Below the pieces are notes generated by a model. The model was given only the letters and a program-made list of their open reading frames with translations, was not told the DNA's origin and did no database searches. DNA of 64,000 nucleotides from Ciona savignyi (taxonomy: Eukaryota; Chordata; Ascidiacea; Phlebobranchia; Cionidae): the NCBI GenBank assembly GCA_000149265.1, contig CH003410.1, forward strand, positions 133,750 through 197,749, read 5' to 3'. Every line of letters starts with the position of its first letter. The stretch's first letter is position 1. The translations under genes were made by a program, and so were the position numbers. Shown here piece by piece: positions 34,130 through 47,430 of this stretch.

Positions 34130-37100
34130 TTAAACGTTATAATACACGCAACAGATAAGCAAAACGCAAACAGTTGATCCACGAAATAACTCAACCAGGA
34201 TTATCCTGAATTAGTGGTTATAGCTCATTAATCGCATTTGTTGTCGCCATGTCAGCGAGCTAATTGACATTGTGGGACTTCATCTTAACAGCGGAGGCTT
34301 GTGGTTAATCCAGCGTCGTTAACGATACTGGTGGTTATGAAAACAACTGATGTACGTGACAGCCCACACTAGCCGACTGCGTTAACCATAATAGAGGAGA
34401 GTTACACTAAATCAACAGACCTATCATAAAAAAGGGTAAAATCAACACTGCTAAACGGCGCTTGTATTTCGCTAAATAAAATGTTTGATGTCATACACCA
34501 CTTACGTCATATTTGAGTCCGGCTTGTGACACAGTCAATGACGTTAAATCCGTAGCATTTGCCATTCCGACATCCACTAATGTTCTTTTGATATTAACTC
34601 GTTTTAAAGCATGTTGTTTTTCCTATACCTTTCATGGAAAACATCGTTACTAAAACCTTGTAATCCACAGTTGTTAATCCTGTTTACGGAAGCAAAAATC
34701 ACGACAGAAAACTGGCGTAACTCAACATATGCATGTATTACCGGAATTTTTTTATTTAATTATTAAGAGACTAAAGATACCCTACATATATGCTGTTTAA
34801 AATTTGCTGTGGTGTTTCTTTTTTCCATATGTTGGATTTACAGTTTTGGGTTACAAATTTTGTTTAAAGACAAAATAATCTGTACAAATTAGTGTCAGAA
34901 CAAAGTCACACATACAGAACAATTACTGTCATTAAGTACTAACTTAAAGTATAAACTTACAAGTCTAAGACAAAAATCAACCCTATAATGGCCAAACTAT
35001 AGCTTTGAAACTAAAACAAAACACCTAAATTCAAATGAGTAGCTTCCACAGGCTACGTATGTTGTTTCAAAGAAACCACAAAGTATAGATTTAAACGCTT
35101 CCGACGTTGCTGTACAAACCCCAGCATTGATATAAGTGTAATGAAACTAGTTCTCAAATATTTGTTTATTCACGCACTATTACTGGTACTGTTTGATACT
35201 AAGCTAATTACCAAGTGTAAATACACCTTCTAATGGCTAACCGGTTACGGGAGAAATCATATACTAGAATATATAACAAACGAGGCTTTTATACAGGGGT
35301 TAATAATATCTCAGGATACAACTCTCTATTTGAACCTAATTTACTTATAATACTAATAACTAAAGGGAGTCCGTTTCAGCATGCTGTGTATTATCTCATT
35401 TGCTTTTAGACAACCACAAAATATCGATGAGATCAATAGGTTTAACTCGACAATATAACGACTAATTGGCTCCTTGATTAAACTTATTGTTCCGTTAAGT
35501 CCGTAATTATTGCCTGGTATTCGAGCGGGACAATGGAGCACCGTTGAATATTGGTTTTCCTGTAATATGATTATTAATGCATGGGCATGTGCCATTACAC
35601 CGCTACGGTAGCCTGCTGTTTTGTACTGAACATAATAAATTAAAACACTAACTGTATTATTAACTTTGAAATCAGGATTTAAACTTTGAAATATCTAAGC
35701 ACGAAAATACTTAACATTTGAATATAATACACAACAGATATCCTGACTGATAACGACTAAAGTTAGGATCTCTGTGTATACCATCCTTTTTTCTGCACAG
35801 ATCCAACCTGTTTTCTTAATCAAATCCGAAATTAAAGTTGCTCTTGCATTTTTTTAATTTTGCTACACACAAAATAGCGGTGTCTGCATTTTTAGTTACC
35901 AACTTGCGTCTGTCGTCGTACTACTCTGTAATGATTGATGGACATGCCTACAGGCTGTTACACTCTCACTGCTAACACCACTTTAGTATGGCCCTCTCCG
36001 AGTCGTTTCTCACTGGCAAATGTCCTTTCGGCACCCCACACTTAATGACTACAGCTAAAAATACACACTATCAGTTACAAGTTTTGTTAATGTTTACCTA
36101 AACCAGCTGTCCGCTCAATTCGACTTTCTCTTTAAATTAAAGTAAACCTCATCAGAACCCACCGTTTAAAATGTGCCAGTGACCAGGGTTTGATTATTGA
36201 TTTTAAATATGTACTTAAGATAACCTGAATATGATATTCGCACAATAATCGAAAAATGAACCTGGAACTCAGTCATTAACACGTACTGGCATCGATTGAT
36301 GCATCACCGAATCTCAACAGTTTAAATTCCATTATCGAATAATACACCAGCCGTCGGTATTAGGGATCTTAAAATAGCGTGATGTCAACGTCATATTATA
36401 CGTAATCCCTTATGCCAGAGGTTACGGCTTTAGGGTGATGACTTCTGTCACTTAAAATCTGAAAGTGCAAAGGCCACTTTTCCCCGAGCACTTTTATCTT
36501 TTCAGCACGTAATCTAATACGTGGGGACAGTAAAGCCTACTCCTGCATAAACAACCGTATCGACCACCACTTATAAAGGTAATATACCAAAACAGAATTA
36601 ATTATTTCCAAGGAAGAATGTATAGAACAACCAAAAAGGGAAATAATAAGCGACCAAATAAACACTAGCTAAAACAACCGCCATATATCTGATGGTAGTA
36701 TCACGAACAAGCTAATAAACAGGAAGGTATTTTCAATTGATTACACAAAACATCGTAAATACAATTAAGGTACAAAAATGTTGTAAATGTCCGAAAAAAA
36801 CACAGAGCTTACAAAATAAAAATATTTGTTATGTAAACTTTGCCCTTTTGATAGGATTAAGAGCAATATCGGATTAGGTATGGAAATTAACTTCATTCCG
36901 AAACGTCTTTATTTTGTTCCGAAAATTTGAAATTCAAGTTTTTGCTTACACGTATCTGTCAATAGCGGCGTTTCATAAAAAGTTCATGGTACAGTTGATT
37001 TCATATCAACAATCTACGAATCAACTTGCGGTTTTTAAAGTTTTCTAGCCAAGTATTGATTTAAGATAAACTACTAGGGACGTAAAAAGTTTGCGAGGCC

Positions 37101-37970
37101 AAAGTGGTCTAATACGTCGCCCTGGCCAGCATAGATTATGTTTAAATATTAATGTTTTGTAGATGCTAAGTTTGTTTGCTTATTTTGTTCCTGCTGACCA
37201 AAACGAACGTACTGTTTTACCCGATGTCAACAAACTGAAGGGCCTCTTGTTCACCAGCGCTAATTAAAACAAGAACAACGTGGTGGTACTCCGACACATG
37301 GCAGTCTGGCGTTTGTTAGGAGGCAATTAAACTTAAAAACCAGCACGGGATAAAGAAACTCCCTATTTTTAGTTTATATTTTGTTTTTTTAGTTATAACA
37401 CGCTAAAGTAACTTCTATAAAATGTGCAAACCGAAAAATAACTACAAACGCGTGTCGTTATTTTGTGAATAACCTAAATACTGGGTTATCGATTTTTTTC
37501 CAAGATGTAAACACGGTAAATAACCTTATATAAAATATGGAAACCGAAAAATACCGACAAAATGTAGTTCGTTTTTTTGTGTGAATAACCTAATGGGTTA
37601 TCGATTCTAATACACATGCTCAAAATAAATAGGATTTAAAATCCAATATTTGTAAATGGCGGTTAAAGGTAGATTTAAAAGGCATCGTTAGAAACCGGTA
37701 AATATGACGTACCGAAACCGCAAGGGGTGTGCCCTGTGTGCGTACTACTCTTATGTTAAAATTCTGGAAGAATTTCAATGAGTTTTAAACTATATTTTAA
37801 ACCTTATTTCGAAAAATATATTGAGCAAAATTCCTGATTTATGACTAGCAAATTACCATTCAGAATCCAGGCTTGTATGAAACATAACGAGGAAAACTCT
37901 GAATCATGTTCTTTACATACACCAGGCCTGTAAGGGTCGTGGCGTCATCGAAACTGTATTTATCATTATG
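34130..37970. other. Long non-coding stretch
   Basis: No exon with supportable splice phase or family similarity. It may contain the missing first exon and promoter of the adenosine receptor, which lies to its left on the minus strand. A minus open frame at 35353-35595 shows nothing recognised. Confidence 0.45.
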
Positions 37971-38187
37971 GGGCAACGCTAAAAGGAGGGAAAGCGAGAA
38001 ATAAAAAAAAACTGCTCACTAAAATTATTCAAACTAATTTTAACCCAGCCTTAAACACTTCAACCCCAAAACTAACCTAAACTCCAAGCTCGTGTTTAAA
38101 ACTAACCGTAACACTTTAATCTTCATTTTAATGCGTACTTTTCTCCTTTCCTCCTTCCCGCTTTCCCTCCCTATTTTCAGTTTTCCC
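37971..38187. mobile_element. hAT-type MITE (family member)
   Basis: Starts GGGCAACGCTAAAAGGAGGG and ends ttttcagttttccc, with ttcccgctttccctcc as the inverted terminal block. The interior has the caaccccaaaactaacc block of the family. Confidence 0.7.
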
Positions 38188-38890
38188 TAAAATTTTGCTC
38201 TCGTTGGAATGCTTCGTAAAATGGAAAATGAGAAAAGCATTATTTATAATCGATGAGTAAAAAATGATTTTGTTTGCCAAGCCTATAAATAAAACAACTA
38301 TCACGTTGGCCATTCACGATAATTGATACGAAATGCGATTTTCGGTTAAAAATTAACGCATTGATAATCACATATATCTTGATGAAAATATTAATAGCAG
38401 AATGAACATCAAAGGGTACTTAAACATCTTTCTACTAAACAGCAGAAAGTCAACTGACGCGGCAATTTTAAAAATACAAAAACACGTTTTGAGATTTACC
38501 CAAAATGCAAAATTTTGAGTAAAAACGCTGGAGGTTAATTACGAAAAGTCTGCAAAATATCGAAATTATACGACCGGGCTTACCATCACTTTTTAATTAA
38601 ACTATATTTAACATAAAAGCGCATAGCGTTAAATAATTAACAAATTTACCCGAGATAATCAAACACACAATAAAAAAATATACTGGATCGATTTAGCCAA
38701 TACAATACTATAGGATAACCGAGGTATAGCATATTACCACGTATGTTTATGTTAGTCAATCAGCCCAACAGACGCAAACCGCAATGCTTTTAAACGCATG
38801 ATGGCTTGGACAGCAAAGCCTTTCTATGCAAGATAAATATACACAAGTTGTGCGCTATGGGAATAGATCAGAGTGTGGTATTTGGTAAAG
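38188..38890. other. Non-coding stretch
   Basis: AT-rich; nothing recognised. Confidence 0.4.
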
Positions 38891-39100
38891 CTGAATCGGG
38901 CAGTCTATATGAACTTTATATTTATGCCAATGGATATTTGGAAAATCTGAATCGGGCAGTCTATATGAACTTTATATTTATGCTAATGGGTATTTGGAAA
39001 ATCAGAATCGGGCAGTCTATATAAGCTCTATATTTATGCTAATGGGTATTTGCAAAATCTGAATCGGGCAGTCTATATGAGCTCTATATTTATGCTAATC
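38890..39100. repeat. Four-copy tandem repeat, about 57-58 bp
   Basis: Unit gaatcgggcagtctatat followed by a (g/a)a(a/g)ctttatatttatgc block, copies starting near 38895, 38949, 39006 and 39060. A plus-strand open frame across it is a by-product. Confidence 0.85.
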
Positions 39101-41230
39101 TAACTGGATAACCGGTCTCTACTGTAACGTATACACATAGATAGGCGCATATACTTTACTTCTTATCAGTTCACTGACGAACTTTAATCGACTTTTCGTG
39201 TCGATTACCTTGTCGGAGACCTAGTACCTTTCCAAATTGCTTTTTGTCGTCTTCGAATTACTGACTAAAGACTTGATTGTAATAGTTTTTTAACTACGTT
39301 TTCGCCGCCATCGTACGAAGTGTCTGTTGAATGTAGATTGCTTGGAAGCATTTTGAATTTCGAAACATTTTTGGACGACTCTATCGATTTAGTCATAAAT
39401 CAGGCGGGTTTTCGCGTGACAAAGAAGCTAAAGATAAATTTGAAATGTGACTGTGCCTTGATCTGTATATTTATTATTTGTTACTATATTTTCTGTAAAA
39501 ATAAACTTAAACCCTGAAAACTGAAGCTATGAAATCAAAATTCAATTCAATACTCAATTCTGATATATATATGACATAAATCTACTTCTACATTGTAATT
39601 TGACTATCATTGTAAATTATTCGCTTTAAAGTATAAATTTACATGAAGAAAATCAATCGAAAATTTAAACGATGATTTATTTGTATTTTAGGACGGAATT
39701 TCCAATTCTATGACCTCATATTTCCCAAATTTTATTCCTCGTTAAAAACGTCACTTTACACACGTCGCTTTACAGGTTACATATAATAGCCAACATCCCC
39801 TAACTCGATTTAACAACTCGTCCAAGAAAGCTTTAAAGTTTTATTCTCCGAAAATCAATGGCTATCGGGTCAGTCCTCCATATAAGCTAAAAAATCAATG
39901 GGTGAATCTGATTTACGTTGAATGGTATTTATGGCCCTTCTTGTTAACCTAGCTATAAAACAAGCCTTGTTGTATTAGCGTTCCCAATCCAATATGAACA
40001 TTGCATGGCAATGAAATAGCAATATTACATTGAAATTTGCGCCTTCTCGGGTTATGATTGCTCTATTTTTTACCGCAGTTTCAAACCCTCGTTGCTAAGA
40101 CGGGCTTGCTGCTAAGACCGTTTGATGTATTTAAAACGGGCTTATTGTTATCAACTCTACAAATATCAATATAAATTATCACGATGTGCAGCAGGAGGCC
40201 GTGCTTTTAAAACTACTCTGTAGTGGCTTATAATAATATTGTGCTCCTTTTTCGATCGCGTTTAAGTTGATGCCATTAAAATCAGTTGAATCAATCTAAG
40301 ACGTTTCATAATTATGTATTGGTCCTGTTAACGTTTCGGTCACACCAGCTTTACTGCATTTATGCGTGTAAGTGGGAATTAGGTAACATCGTCACTTACT
40401 CATTTTTACTCCAATATACATGATTTCACTGTCAACCACGACATTTACATATGTATCTTTTGCATTATCTTATAGATTATTAATTGCAAGAACAAAGGCC
40501 TGTGCGACGCATAAGTAGCATTGTAGCGCAAAAGCGAATGCCATTTTTACATTCTATATGATTAAGAACACTTAACATACAGACTAGTACTATAACTGTT
40601 ATAATGTTGCTTTACTGCGTTATATCATCGTTGACCCAACCACTAAAGAGATGTTGAAAGTCCTTGATTTTGGCAACATTCGTGATCTACAGTTTATGCA
40701 GTTCGGCAATAACTTTAACAACCAAAACCGCATTGGTCATGGATACCAATTGAACTAAGTTCAGAGTTGACTATATACTGGCAACCTGCTTATACACTAT
40801 ACATCTGTCTGCAGACCAACAGCATATTTATAAAATGGACATTCTATAAACAATGCACACATGGCCTTTCGCTATCCAATGTTGCCCTTAACATTTGTAC
40901 GCGCAACTAAGTTGAATTCCTCCCTAATTATCATTCTTTAACAAACATGTAACGCGTCACGTGACAAATCGACAAATCGTACGTGCAATTATTATTTCGT
41001 CCCTATAATTGCTCTGAGATTAAAAATTAATGCCCTTCCGGTGCTACAAGTCAAACCAAATCAGCGCCAAATCATTTCAGCTCGGACCGCCATAAATATT
41101 TTGGACAAAGAAGAGAGAACCATCAAATCGCAGTGTATTTTATCTCCTTGTCCAATTTTAAGCACTTAAAATGTGCAATGCAATCAAATGCGTTGGTGCA
41201 GGGAACCGCCTCCTTTTAAACACAGTAACC
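39101..41230. other. Mostly non-coding stretch with two short open frames
   Basis: 39320-39517 (65 codons) is followed by an AATAAA-like context but shows no recognised motif. 40588-40758 is a 56-codon open frame described separately. The rest shows no features. Confidence 0.4.
40588..40758 (+). pseudogene. Possible coding remnant, unknown family
   Basis: An open frame ending TAA at 40756-40758 contains a stretch with protein-like composition: YIIVDPTTKEMLKVLDFG then IRDLQFMQFGNNFNNQNR. It has no Met-based start in a good context (an internal ATG exists), no acceptor in phase (a TAG lies just upstream), and no family was recognised. It could be an exon remnant or a processed fragment. Confidence 0.25.
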
Positions 41231-41449
41231 GGGTCACTACTAAAAGGAGGCAAAAAGGGAAGTAAAGAAACTCACTGAAAACTGGGAAAGTATAATTCTA
41301 ACTCTGCTCTAAACACTAATCTAAACTCCAAAACTAAAGCTAACTTTATGCCCAAGTCCTTAAGCTAACATCATAGTAATAATTTTTATTTAGTGTGCTA
41401 TTGCCCCTCATTACCATTTCCTTTCACCTTTTAGTTATCCCAAGTGATA
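41231..41449. mobile_element. hAT-type MITE, diverged
   Basis: gggtcactactaaaaggagg at the left and ccttttagttatccc at the right are the decayed inverted ends; the interior has the family's taaactccaaaactaa block. Confidence 0.55.
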
Positions 41450-41934
41450 GGATTCAACAGGTTCGCATGGGTTCGGTCTAATCCGTTCTTGGAACGTCGG
41501 GATAATTACCGATCCGATTCTTGCTTTTTTTACAGACAATACCCCTTTTAGGGAACCTGTTGTTAGTAAGTACGATACAAAAGAGAACCCGTTTTAAAAA
41601 TTTTAAATCCCATCACTGATTATTCCCACAGTAACCCTCCCCGATCCCCATAAGGTCAGCATAAACCTCTTTTACCGCAAGTGTTGTTCGTTGAGGGGAG
41701 AAGTTGATGTAATCATTTTGTATAACCATTAGCAGGTTTAAGTCAATAAACCGCGCAATGGCGATGAGAAATTCATTAGATTATCAATTTTATTGATGAC
41801 GACTGCCACTGTAGCAGGCAAACGCGTCACAGAAGGTTCATTGATCTGTCGTGTGCTACTGTAGTCACGTTTTCGTCAAATTAGCAATATTCTCCGATTG
41901 ATGTTTCCTTTTTTTCTTTTTTACCGAGGTCATT

Positions 41935-42030
41935 TTTTAACCCAGGATGGGCTCGTCACTGAGACCGCTTTTGTATGTATAGTTGGTTCGTGTATTGGTT
42001 GCGTTAATCATAAGGCTACACGACGGTACC
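41935..42030 (-). repeat. Second-type tRNA-like SINE
   Basis: ccaggatgggctcgtcac with a decayed A-box region (gcgttaatcataaggctac) on the minus strand; same type as 63050-63150. Confidence 0.6.
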
Positions 42031-42069
42031 GTAGTCAAAACTAATGTAGTTTAATCTGTTGCATTCGTA

Positions 42070-42355
42070 AAAGATTGCATGGAGAGATTTCTTATTACAT
42101 TCCAAATTACGATCTAACTGCGTATTGGAGGCAAATGCAAAACTTACCCCACAAAAAGTGCTGTCATTCAAAATTCTGCACAATCCATACCTTTATTTCA
42201 AAAAGCTCTGCTGCACCATTACAAAATACGACAGTAAAACAAGAACACCGGCACGCAGCCAAGCACATGTTGCTTCGAAACGTTCAAGCATTGGGAAATT
42301 ACCAGCATTTTAACTCAGAAAAAAACTTATTTAAATACCATGACTAAGATGGTCC
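42070..42355 (-). repeat. Old relic of the composite element's terminal repeat
   Basis: Reverse complement of 2016-2478 with many substitutions; shared words include caagaacaccggcacgcagcc and the ctttattt...aaagctctgctgcac region. It explains the 90-codon plus-strand open frame here, which is therefore not taken as a gene. Confidence 0.7.
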
Positions 42356-42462
42356 CACTCAGATCCGTCCACGCATAAAGGTATATTAATAGGTCAGAAT
42401 GCCATTTATGCATACATGATAAATAAAATCAAATGGTTTATATTTAAAAAAAATAAAAAGAA

Positions 42463-45400
42463 TTATGTTGTGGTATTACACAAATTTCCTGATTGTCGGA
42501 TTCGAATCATCGTCACGAAAAACAGGATCCCCGAAACTAGTAACGATGCGCCACCTATCGGAAAAAGAATTGACAAATTCCCGGTCCAGTCGACAATACT
42601 GCCTGTGAACAATATGTGTTATAAGTATAACTAAAAGTAGAACTGATTTATCAGCAACGTTCACTGCAGCTGCATGTAATATCGGGAAATATCATGTATG
42701 AGAATGCAGTGTGGGAAAAATATCACTTGTCCAAGCGATTAGCCTGGTTGTTTAGCGCGTCGCCTTTCAGCCGAAAGGTTGCAAGTTCGAGACTGGTTGC
42801 CAATTAGTCGGTTGTGACCTAGTTAGATCGTAACCGTAAAGGTTTAACACTTCACAGACATTTAACACTTCACAGAATAAACTCGGGTGAGAAAAACACA
42901 CGATGCCCAATTACCCATATTTATTAATAATTATCACCCATATATACAAAATGTCTGCTGAAAATCTTTTGTAATTAATTCCAATTCACCTAAACAAACC
43001 GAGCTGGCCATTGAAAGTGCGTAGATGAGAAGGTCGCCATATCCGTAACCCGAAGAATATTTCTCGATACCGACCAAATCGACCAGCAGCACCCCGCCGT
43101 AGGCTGCGTCCATTCCACCGATAAGCACCCCGATTGTGGCACATATTGCCAACAATGATGTGAAACTTTGCAAGGACGGTATGATGAAGTAGCAAACACC
43201 AGCACAGAATTTCAAAATCACCTAATATTTAAAAAAATACCTAATAATAAACGTTTATGTGATTGAGATGGTATAATTTTTTATAGAAATTTACAACAAT
43301 AAGTGACTCAAAGAATGTTAAAGAACAGAAGACCCGAAATCTATCTGGTTGTCGAATTCATAGGGGTGACAGACCAAGCAGTGTTTTACAGGTTGAGTCT
43401 TCAAAAGGTACTTAAAATAGTTAACTAGATTTTAATTTAAATAAGAACTAAAGACTCAACCATAAACATTACACTGCAACAGCTTTGGCAACCCAACGGT
43501 GTGAGCGCGGTAACAACCCTATCATGGGTTGAAACTTAGAGCGGTAAAATGTAAAGGTTTCGGATATACTTACAATTCCCACGTAAAGATTTTGCCTTGA
43601 GAGCCTGTCGAAGAGAAGCCCATACACAATCCTTGATCCAAGTTCGCCAAAGGCAATCGCCGACACAAGCATCGGAGCTTCAAGTTTAGATAATCCAATT
43701 TCTGAAAGCAAGAGAAGTTGTCCTTGTGTAGGTTATAACATAATACGTATGATGTATCAGAACATTGTTTGGTATTATGAGAAACATACAGTTTGTTTGA
43801 GTATGCCCGACTTCCGCTTAGGCGGTTAGACCATTTTCAGTATGGAATTAGCTTGAAGCATTAGTGCATCCACTTTCAGCAGAAGGTTTGCATATTCGAA
43901 ACTCATACACAACACCCTGCAATAGCTATGGTAAAGCGACGGCAAGCGCACGGTGATCTTTTGTAAAAGACGATTTTGTCCTTGCTGGGCAAGGCACCTA
44001 GCAGGCATCGCGTGAACCATTTAAATTAAAAACTAAAACAAAGGGAAGCAGTATGTAGAACCAAACACATTCCAATAGCTCGGATATCAGCCAATGTCCC
44101 TGATCCACGTAGTACCTTAATGTTAATGATAATTTAAAGGACGCGGAAGAAACGTTAAAACTTAAACTCACCCAAACCATATGGAATTAGAAACACGTTG
44201 ACATGGTAGTACGAAACTGCGTAAAAGAACCAATCCAGGACGTAAAGATATAACTCAGGTTTAATAAACAAATCAAGGTCGAATTTTTTGAACAGAGACC
44301 TTAAGTTCCAAGTTCTTTTGTGTGCTTTAATTTGAGTGCGTTGTTCAGTCAAACCGCTGTCAACGTTTACCTCCGTGACATCATTAACATCTAACTCAAA
44401 TTTTCTGTACAGTGTGTAAAATTGTTAGTGTATGATAGTCATGTTTCACCCCGTAAATGGGAAACATGGGTCAAATATAATGTCAAAATATCTCGGGGAA
44501 ACATGAAAAAGAGTTATTGCAAGGATTACCTTGCAATCACCGTCGGTTTACCGTAGGTATTGCACTGTTTTGTTGAATTCCGTAGAAGCCAATTATAAAT
44601 CCATTGGGCTCAGGTAATGTCCGCTTTGTACCATGCACAAGGACCCAACCGACCATCTAGCGAACGGTTTCGACAAAACGGCGATACACTAAGACAGCTG
44701 TTTTGCTGGATAAAGGACACTTTTCCTGGAAAAAAGAATACACAGAGATTCTATAACAAGGAAAATCAATATAGTCAAATTATCATTTATGCAAACCGTC
44801 GGGTTAATGAGGCTATTAATGTGTGCTGAATACGACAGAGGCACTGTTATACGGTATTTTTCTAAACCACTAAGTAGACCAAACGTGTGCAAAAATACGG
44901 AAAATATATTTACGTTTGTTTGTGTTTTGAAATATCCGACTTTAAAGTAAATGGTCGTAGTTAAGCTCCGGCTACTATTAGGTTAAGAAAAATTCCAGAA
45001 ATCACCTGCATGCAAAGGATTTAGTGGGTGGTTTACAATTTTTCATATCACGTTGGATCGTCAAACAAAAGTTATTGCATCGAAACTAGGCATTGCTTAA
45101 TCTCGGTGTTACTCGTATGACTAAAAACGAAAACGATATTTAAATCGTTTACAGCAAAAACGATATTTAAACAACAGAATGTCATTGCTTAGGTACCAGA
45201 CTGTCGTTATGTGTCATTCTGGCGGCTCTGATTAAAACGAATTTAAAACGCCCCGTGCGTTTCATGCCTAAGGAATAAACACAAGTATATTTATCCTTGC
45301 AATGTGCACTAAATGTAGTGTGTTATTTGATTAAAAACTCGGTGTAAACAATAATTAACCCAGAGATAAATTTACCATGGTATATTGCCCTAGATTATAG

Positions 45401-46404
45401 TAGAAATATTTAAATAAATCCGGGTACAACACACCTGAAAAGCGCCTCGCCACGTGTACTGTTCTTTTAAAAACTGAAAAAGAGGGCAATAAGCAAAGCT
45501 GCCAATTGATGTAGCCAAATAAGCCATCTGACTTGCCATAACCCTTCGTTTATCAAAGTATCGGATCACCGAGCTGATGCTGCCAAGAATACAAGCAGAA
45601 ATGCAGAATCCTGAAACCGAAAGATTCAAAATCATCTACTAGCTTTATAGTACACACTGCAGTATCTGCGTTACCCGGGGATGAGTTATATTTACCATTT
45701 TATGTAAAATCTCCTTTTAACTGACCTGAAACGAGCCCACAAGCAATTTGAATGGCACAAAGCCACGGCGAAAACGATGCCAAAATGAACATAAGAGATA
45801 ACACAACTCCAGCGATCATGACTCCAGTACGATACTGTACATGCTTGTAGCATGTGGGCAATACCAAACCTATGTACGATATATAAATAGATTAATGATG
45901 TGTTTTTTTGTAAGAGTTTAGCCTCGTTTTTAAAACAAAATAATTGATTGCAAATTACAGCATTTACGAGTCAGTAATTTTTATTTAACTACTGTTAGGT
46001 TACCACTTTAATTAGTTTATAAATCATCAATATATAGTTTGGGCTAGACGAAAAAATACCCAATTTTAATTGTCTGCATTAGTTTAGTTTAGTTTAAGTT
46101 TCCTCCCTTTATAATATTAAAGAAGAAAACCAGAGTTATAGTTAAACAAAGAAGCAGGATAAAAAGGCAAACAATAAAATAAAAGCACAAACTTACTTCC
46201 AGTTCCGTAACCAATTTGATAGTAAGCAAAGATCCATGCAATTTCAGTGTATCCAGTGCCGAACTCGTGCATTAGCGGCAGATAGAACACAGAGAAGCAC
46301 CGCGCCATAGCCGCCCAGTTGCCCACGACGAACATGGCGGAACCAGCCACCAACCAACCCCACCCGCCATCTGGAGGTTCTACATAAACTTCAAGTTTTT
46401 TCAT
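42463..46404 (-). CDS. SLC16: SLC16 (monocarboxylate-transporter-like) MFS transporter, with in-frame stop
   Basis: Eight minus exons: 46197-46404, 45726-45869, 45435-45610, 44914-45005, 44172-44404, 43574-43701, 42990-43221, 42463-42602. All are GT-AG and all phases agree; total 450 residues, typical of the family. TM1 carries the SLC16 signature PPDGGWGWLV; the TM4-5 region has YFDKRRVMASQMAYLATS and WRGAF; the central loop is about 45 charged residues (exon 5); TM8 has AFGELGSRIVYGLLFDRL with the conserved acid-Arg pair; TM12 is followed by a short polar tail. The position of MCT1 Lys38 appears to be Arg (AMARCFSVFY), as in non-lactate relatives. It should be a 12-helix plasma-membrane carrier of a small carboxylate or related solute; substrate unknown. 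Oddity: codon 191 (44961-44963) is TAA inside TM6. It may be a null allele, a recent pseudogene or a base error. Confidence 0.88.
42745..42830 (+). repeat. SINE head fragment
   Basis: tRNA-like region gcgcgtcgcctttcagccg and aggttgcaagttcgagac, plus orientation, just downstream of TM12 exon's acceptor in intron 7. Confidence 0.6.
44440..44680 (-). repeat. Diverged SINE in SLC16 intron 4
   Basis: caccgtcggtttaccgtagg, gttgaattccgtagaagcc and caaggacccaaccgacc mark a decayed minus-oriented copy between exons 4 and 5. Confidence 0.65.
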
Positions 46405-46429
46405 TTGCTTAGAGCTACCTCACGGTGCT

Positions 46430-47130
46430 ATATGTCAGGGTGTGTAGACGTGAGTTAACACTAACTTAAACAGGCCATAAGTTATATGTTTCTGCAAGCA
46501 GAAATAAATGTAGAGAAATGATATACTCATGTACATTTGTTGAATTTGCTATCTAAAGTCTTTTTGCTGCTCTTGCTATATACCAGACGTAGCACAACAG
46601 CACTTTGGTTTAAGTTTAATTTTAAGTTAAGTTTGTTAGCCACGTCTGTCTGGACGAGTAAAGTGAGGGAAACTGTAAAATAATTTTAAGCATGCCACAA
46701 ACACTGGTCTCAACCTCAGAACTAACGCTAACTTTAACCCAAGCCCTATTGACAACCCTGACGTTTCATTTTATTAGGTAATTTTCTCATTTTCCTCTTT
46801 TTAGTGTCCCCTACCTGTACCTGTACTAACGACGTAATTTGCGTATATTTACGTAATAAATGACGTTCAGTCTGGTATCTTTTTTCCATTGCGTATATAA
46901 CTACATTTGTTTTTACCGTAAAAACAAAGAATATACTAAACTTTAAGCTGTTATTTTGGTAAGCACTATCGTTCCGTGCTTACTGTACCATATGTACCAA
47001 AACTTGGTTGTGCAAAAGCTTCCTGCACAGCAGAAATAAGTGGAAAAGAAGTAAATGACGTCACGATATCTATGTTTGATTTTTATATTGCGTCTGCAAC
47101 CACACAACTTACACCAAAGTCTGCTAATTA
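46430..47130. other. Region upstream of SLC16 with MITE remnant
   Basis: 46660-46815 is a decayed member of the hAT-type MITE family (agtgagggaaactg, tcctctttttagtgtcccc). The sequence next to the SLC16 start has no clear TATA box. Confidence 0.5.
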
Positions 47131-47430
47131 GCTTGATGGGTTAGTCGTTAGTGCGTCGTCTTTCAGTCAAAAGGTAGCAGGTTCAAAACTTGTTTAAAGC
47201 TAGTCGGTTGTGTTCTAGAATATGGCACTTAACAAACATTGCCTAAACCTAATGGAATGATGGGTTTTACCAAACTGAACATACGTCTAAAACTATAAAT
47301 CATACACGACACACTGCAATTGCCCGGGTAACCTAACGGTGGGCGCGAGGTGATCTAACGATCGCCGATGTGCTAACCCTCTTGGTTTTCCCATTCTTGG
47401 GGATAAACAAAAATATCTTATCCCATGCCG
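47130..47430 (+). repeat. tRNA-derived SINE, plus orientation
   Basis: Head: gatgggttagtcgttagtgc (A-box-like) and ggtagcaggttcaaaac (B-box-like). Body and tail: aacctaacggtgggcgcgag, then ttcccattcttggggataaac. Confidence 0.75.

Noticed and set aside
42075..42347. 90-codon plus open frame
   Set aside because: Antisense of a decayed terminal repeat of the composite element.
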